From: Nitrospinaceae bacterium
GTDB taxonomy: Bacteria > Nitrospinota > Nitrospinia > Nitrospinales > VA-1
Reading direction: 5' to 3'
DNA: 64,000 bases
Assembly (NCBI GenBank): GCA_029261595.1
Contig: JAJDAZ010000062.1
Span: 1-64,000, forward strand
The position numbers and the translations under genes were made by a program. The notes beneath the pieces were generated by a model. The model was not told where the DNA came from. It worked only from the letters and a program-made list of their open reading frames with translations, and did no database searches. Shown one piece after another: positions 61,113 to 64,000 of the stretch (position 1 is its first letter; every line of letters starts with the position of its first letter).

Positions 61113-62177
61113 ATGAAAATCACCTTCCTCCTCCCACACGTTCGGCTGAGCGGCGGCGTCAAGGCTCTTCTGGAGTACGCCAACCGGATTTCCCGGATGG
61201 GTCATGAGGTAAGCATTGTGGTTCCTGCTGAATCTCACCCGTGGTACCGGCTTGATAAACAATTAAGCACCCTGGGGAAAAAACCGGAGCGAATGAGCGC
61301 GGAATCCGTCGACTGGTTTGACAATAAAGTTCCGATCACTCTTTTATCCAGTAACAACACCGCTTTTATTCCCCCGGCCGATGTCCTGATCGCCACCGCG
61401 TGGCAAACGGCCCAGTTCGCCGCAAAGCTTCCCAGGGAAACGGGGGAAAAATTTTACTTCATACAGCACTACGAGAGTTTGTGGACCAGGGATAAAGAAC
61501 GCGCTGAACAAACCTACCGCCTGTCGTTTCAAAAAATCGTTATTTCCAGCTGGTTGAAGCAAATCATGGCGGACAACCATCAACAGGACGCGACCGTTCT
61601 GGTCACGCCAGTGGATAAAACCCTTTTCTCGTGTGAAGAAAAATCGTGGAACACGCCTCCCAGGGTCTGCCTGCTTCATCACGATTATGACTGGAAAGGG
61701 TACAAAGATGGAATCGCCGCCATCAAAATGGTGCGGTCGCAAAACCGGAAGGTCGATTTGGTTGTTTTCGGGGAGAAGGTTAAAGACCCAAAGCCGCTGT
61801 ATGAGGAAGCCGGGTTCGAGTTTGAATACCATTACCGCCCGACGGGGGACCGGGTGGCGAAGATCTTTGCCTCCTGCGATATATACCTTTGCCCAAGCTG
61901 GCATGAAGGATTAGGGATGCCGGCCATGGAAGCCATGGCCTGCCGGTGCGCCTTGGTCACGACAGATACCGGCGGTTCCCGTGATTATGCAATCGACAAC
62001 CAAACGGCGCTCGTATCCGCCCCCAAAGATGTTGCAGGACTGACAGAGCATTTGACCGCAGTCATTGACGATGAACAACTGATGATCCGGCTATCGGAAA
62101 ACGGTCAAAAGAAAATAATGGAATTTGACTGGGAAAAAAACTGCCGGCGGTTGATCGACCTGTTCAAGAATCAATAA
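61113..62177 (+). CDS. Glycosyltransferase family 4
   Basis: The 354-residue product starts MKITFLLPHVRLSGGVKALLEYANR with the glycine-rich N-terminal loop of GT4. The C-terminal half has VCLLHHDYDWKGYKDGIAAIK, VVFGEKVKDP, YLCPSWHEGLGMPAMEAMACRCALVTTDTGGSRDYA, the E-x7-E region of the sugar-nucleotide site. It transfers an activated sugar to a glycan intermediate on the cytosolic side. Follows the cupin gene after 93 bp. Confidence 0.9.
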   Translation: MKITFLLPHVRLSGGVKALLEYANRISRMGHEVSIVVPAESHPWYRLDKQLSTLGKKPERMSAESVDWFDNKVPITLLSSNNTAFIPPADVLIATAWQTAQFAAKLPRETGEKFYFIQHYESLWTRDKERAEQTYRLSFQKIVISSWLKQIMADNHQQDATVLVTPVDKTLFSCEEKSWNTPPRVCLLHHDYDWKGYKDGIAAIKMVRSQNRKVDLVVFGEKVKDPKPLYEEAGFEFEYHYRPTGDRVAKIFASCDIYLCPSWHEGLGMPAMEAMACRCALVTTDTGGSRDYAIDNQTALVSAPKDVAGLTEHLTAVIDDEQLMIRLSENGQKKIMEFDWEKNCRRLIDLFKNQ

Positions 62178-62204
62178 AACCTTCCTGAAAATTTATAAAC
62201 GGAT

Positions 62205-63221
62205 ATGAAAAAAGTTTCCGCCATCATCGTCAATTGGAATGGAAAGAATGAAACGGCAGACTGCGTACAGTCCCTTCTGGATCAGGATCACCCGGATATA
62301 GAAATCATCGTCAGTGACAACGGATCGACCGACGGCTCGATTGAATTTTTACGGGAGCGCTTTTCCACCGCCATCCAGCTGATGCTAAACGGTGAAAATC
62401 TCGGTTTTGGCACGGCGGTCAACCGCGGTTTTAAGGCGGCTGAAGGGGACTATCTCCTGTTTTTAAATAATGACCTGACCCTCGAGACGGGCTGCGTCCG
62501 CGAGCTCATCGCGCTTTTAGAATCGGATGACAGGACCGGGGCGGCGGTTCCAAAAATTCTTTATTACGAAAAACGTGATGTTCTAAACTCCTTCGGAGTG
62601 AATATCCATTACAGCGGAATCGCCTGCCCCAACAAAATTGACGAGACCGATGACGCGGACCTGGATATCATCGAAACCGCCTGTGGCGGCATCTTCATGT
62701 TGCCAAGAAAGGTATACGAAACCGTCGGCGGATTCGATGAAGGTCTTTTTTTATACCACGAGGATCACGATCTATCCTGGCGAATCCGGCTGGCAGGCTG
62801 GAAACTCATAGCGACTCCGAAGGCACTTCTTTATCATCATTACAAGTTTAATAAAGGCGTTAGAAAATTTTATTTTTCAGAAAAAAACCGTCTGCATATT
62901 CTGATAAAAAATCTGGAATGGAAAACCCTCGTCCTGATTTTTCCGACCCTGCTGGTGGTCGAGTGCGCGCAATGGGTCCATGCGGCCTTGAACGGATGGT
63001 TCCGGTTAAAACTTAAAAGCTATTATGAGTTGGCGATGCTTTTGCCCAGCATCCTGAAAAAAAGAAGTGCGTTACAAACGAGTCGAAAAATTCCTGATGG
63101 AGAAATCGTCCGGCTTTACCAGGGAAAGCTGGCGGTGGCGGGAATGAATCATCCGCTGATGAAAAATGTTTTGAGCCCCTTGCTCAACGCCTACTGGCGG
63201 TTGATTCGCAGTTGGATATGA
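62205..63221 (+). CDS. Glycosyltransferase family 2 (rhamnosyltransferase-like)
   Basis: The 338-residue product has the GT-A opening VSAIIVNWNGKNETADCVQSLL, SDNGSTDGSIEFL, FLNNDLTLETGC as the DxD-type site, FGVNIHYSGIACPN, IETACGGIFMLPRKVYETVGGFDEGLFLYHEDHDLSWRIR. C-terminal hydrophobic helices (LVLIFPTLLVVECAQWVHAAL) anchor it at the membrane. The pattern is close to RfbF/WbbL-type rhamnosyltransferases. Last gene of the operon, 27 bp after the GT4 gene. Confidence 0.9.
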   Translation: MKKVSAIIVNWNGKNETADCVQSLLDQDHPDIEIIVSDNGSTDGSIEFLRERFSTAIQLMLNGENLGFGTAVNRGFKAAEGDYLLFLNNDLTLETGCVRELIALLESDDRTGAAVPKILYYEKRDVLNSFGVNIHYSGIACPNKIDETDDADLDIIETACGGIFMLPRKVYETVGGFDEGLFLYHEDHDLSWRIRLAGWKLIATPKALLYHHYKFNKGVRKFYFSEKNRLHILIKNLEWKTLVLIFPTLLVVECAQWVHAALNGWFRLKLKSYYELAMLLPSILKKRSALQTSRKIPDGEIVRLYQGKLAVAGMNHPLMKNVLSPLLNAYWRLIRSWI

Positions 63222-63326
63222 AAAAATACCAGGGTTTTTGGGTCGCTCCCCATTTCGATTGACATATGACAAAATATTTGCAATTTTTGATGACGAATTA
63301 ACAACATCCAATAGCAAGGAGAACTG

Positions 63327-63557
63327 ATGGCTTACGAGAATTCACCCCATTTTGTAGATGAAACTCCCGGAATCAAATATTATTGCACCTGCGGCGAATC
63401 CGCGAACAAACCCTACTGCGACGGCTCGCACGAAACCAAGGGAACCGAGAAATCCCCAAAAGAGCATGTCATGGAAGAAGCCAAACGAGTGGTGATCTGC
63501 GACTGCGGCCACACCGGGAATTCGCCTTTTTGCGACGGGGCCCACTCGAAATTGTAA
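63327..63557 (+). CDS. Double CDGSH iron-sulfur protein
   Basis: The 76-residue product has two CDGSH motifs: CTCGESANKPYCDGSH (Cys20, Cys22, Cys31, His35) and CDCGHTGNSPFCDGAH (Cys58, Cys60, Cys69, His73), each binding a 2Fe-2S cluster. No membrane anchor, so a soluble cytosolic redox or cluster-transfer protein. AGGAGA precedes the ATG. A TTGACA box at 63259-63264 may be its promoter, but the -10 box is poor. Confidence 0.93.
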   Translation: MAYENSPHFVDETPGIKYYCTCGESANKPYCDGSHETKGTEKSPKEHVMEEAKRVVICDCGHTGNSPFCDGAHSKL

Positions 63558-63647
63558 ATCATCATCTACAATAAAATCGGCTCTATACCTTTGCCACACA
63601 GTCGAGCTTGAAGATGGCCTCTATCTATATACATGTATGAGACGGGA

Positions 63648-64000
63648 TTAAGAAAAAAATGACTTGTAGTGTCCATATTGATTTTGTAAGTGCTCGTTCT
63701 CTCGTTTTTTTCTTTTTTCTCTCAGCTTTCTATTTAACTTTAGAAACACATGAAAGGGAGGAAAATATTTGCTAATTAAAGCCAATGAGGAAATGTAAAA
63801 GTATTTTCCCCATTCCTTATAGCTGTCCTTAAAGACATTTGCGGAAAAATGCGCTTCTTTAAATTTTTTGCTTAAAATAGCCGTTTTAGCTTGATGAATT
63901 AACATCCGCCGAAATTGTCTTCTTAAAGACCTTTCAATGGATTTTTGTATTTCAGGCGGATAGATAGGATTGCTCTCAATTTTTCGTATGACCTTTTCCC
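63648..64000 (-). CDS. C-terminus of a probable glycosyltransferase (runs off window)
   Basis: The minus-strand frame is open from the right edge to TAA at 63648, giving about 116 residues. It has IYPPEIQKSIERSLRRQF, LIHQAKTAILSKKFKEAHFSA, a hydrophobic YFYISSLALISKYFPPFHVF, and a basic tail ending KSFFS. This layout (helical repeat after the catalytic domain) resembles the C-terminal part of GT2 enzymes in surface-glycan clusters, but the catalytic domain lies outside the window. AT-rich DNA. The internal ATG at 63905 is not regarded as a start. Confidence 0.6.
   Translation of the reverse strand, partial: EKVIRKIESNPIYPPEIQKSIERSLRRQFRRMLIHQAKTAILSKKFKEAHFSANVFKDSYKEWGKYFYISSLALISKYFPPFHVFLKLNRKLREKRKKRENEHLQNQYGHYKSFFS

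Noticed and set aside
1..64000. CRISPR arrays, tRNA or rRNA genes
   Set aside because: No regularly spaced direct repeats and no cloverleaf or rRNA-like sequence were noticed on either strand; a tRNAscan or Infernal run would be the decisive check.

Overview
The window reads as chromosomal DNA of a Gram-negative, probably aerobic or microaerobic bacterium. It has a complete Tol-Pal system, several exported c-type cytochromes, a Tat-exported MsrP, a proton-translocating transhydrogenase (PntAB) and two surface-polysaccharide gene groups. Gene content, the EF-P loop and the many monohaem cytochromes would fit a Nitrospinota-like or other deep proteobacteria-like lineage, but this is inference only: there is no rRNA or other marker that fixes taxonomy. 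Most of the window is GC-moderate core DNA with tight, overlapping operons. Four stretches are visibly AT-richer and look accessory: about 1-725, 37059-37860, 54700-56530 and 63600-64000.

Layout. 1-725: start of an IS200/IS605 transposase running off the left edge, then a small zinc-finger gene split by an in-frame TAG. 725-1699: NAD(P)-binding SDR. 1782-8818 (minus): tolQ-tolR-tolA-tolB, pal and a large heptad-repeat coiled-coil protein in the cpoB position. 9278-9850: EF-P with an unusual loop. 9989-12356: methyltransferase and EttA. 12353-15280 (minus): five exported proteins, three of them monohaem cytochromes c. 15439-17077: membrane-anchored methyltransferase and BASS transporter. 17091-22797 (minus): flippase, methyltransferase, NeuB and a membrane glycosyltransferase. 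23107-30338: small proteins, radical SAM/SPASM protein, two parvulin-type isomerases, Maf, a FGE-like protein, an UMF1-type MFS carrier and a YqhA-like protein. 30563-36572: PriA, YqaA-like, CutA, MsrP, MsrA and a DnaJ-MORN fusion. 36788-37796: GIY-YIG protein and a possible HNH nuclease. 37863-46751: fourth cytochrome, DDAH-type hydrolase, GGCT-like, thioredoxin, BioB, YyaL-type protein, AroA and a DUF1326/DUF2182 pair. 46882-53642: two membrane proteins, second FGE-like protein, double ThyX-like protein and PntAB. 53772-57769: NHL protein, lone KAP-like P-loop ATPase and AttH/CrtC-like lipocalin. 57879-63221: second sugar/glycosyltransferase operon. 63327-64000: double CDGSH protein and the C-terminus of a probable glycosyltransferase.

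How it fits together. The tol-pal block serves envelope integrity. The two polysaccharide groups make and export a surface glycan that probably contains a nonulosonic acid. The cytochromes and DUF1264/DUF1566 proteins are a periplasmic set of unknown job. MsrP and MsrA repair oxidised methionine in the periplasm and cytoplasm respectively. The best candidates for undescribed biology are the TAG-split zinc-finger gene beside the transposon end, the 14-heptad glutamine-register coiled coil replacing CpoB, the cytochromes with a co-varying extra cysteine pair, the DnaJ-MORN fusion, the double ThyX protein with its motif divided between halves, and the lone P-loop ATPase island.
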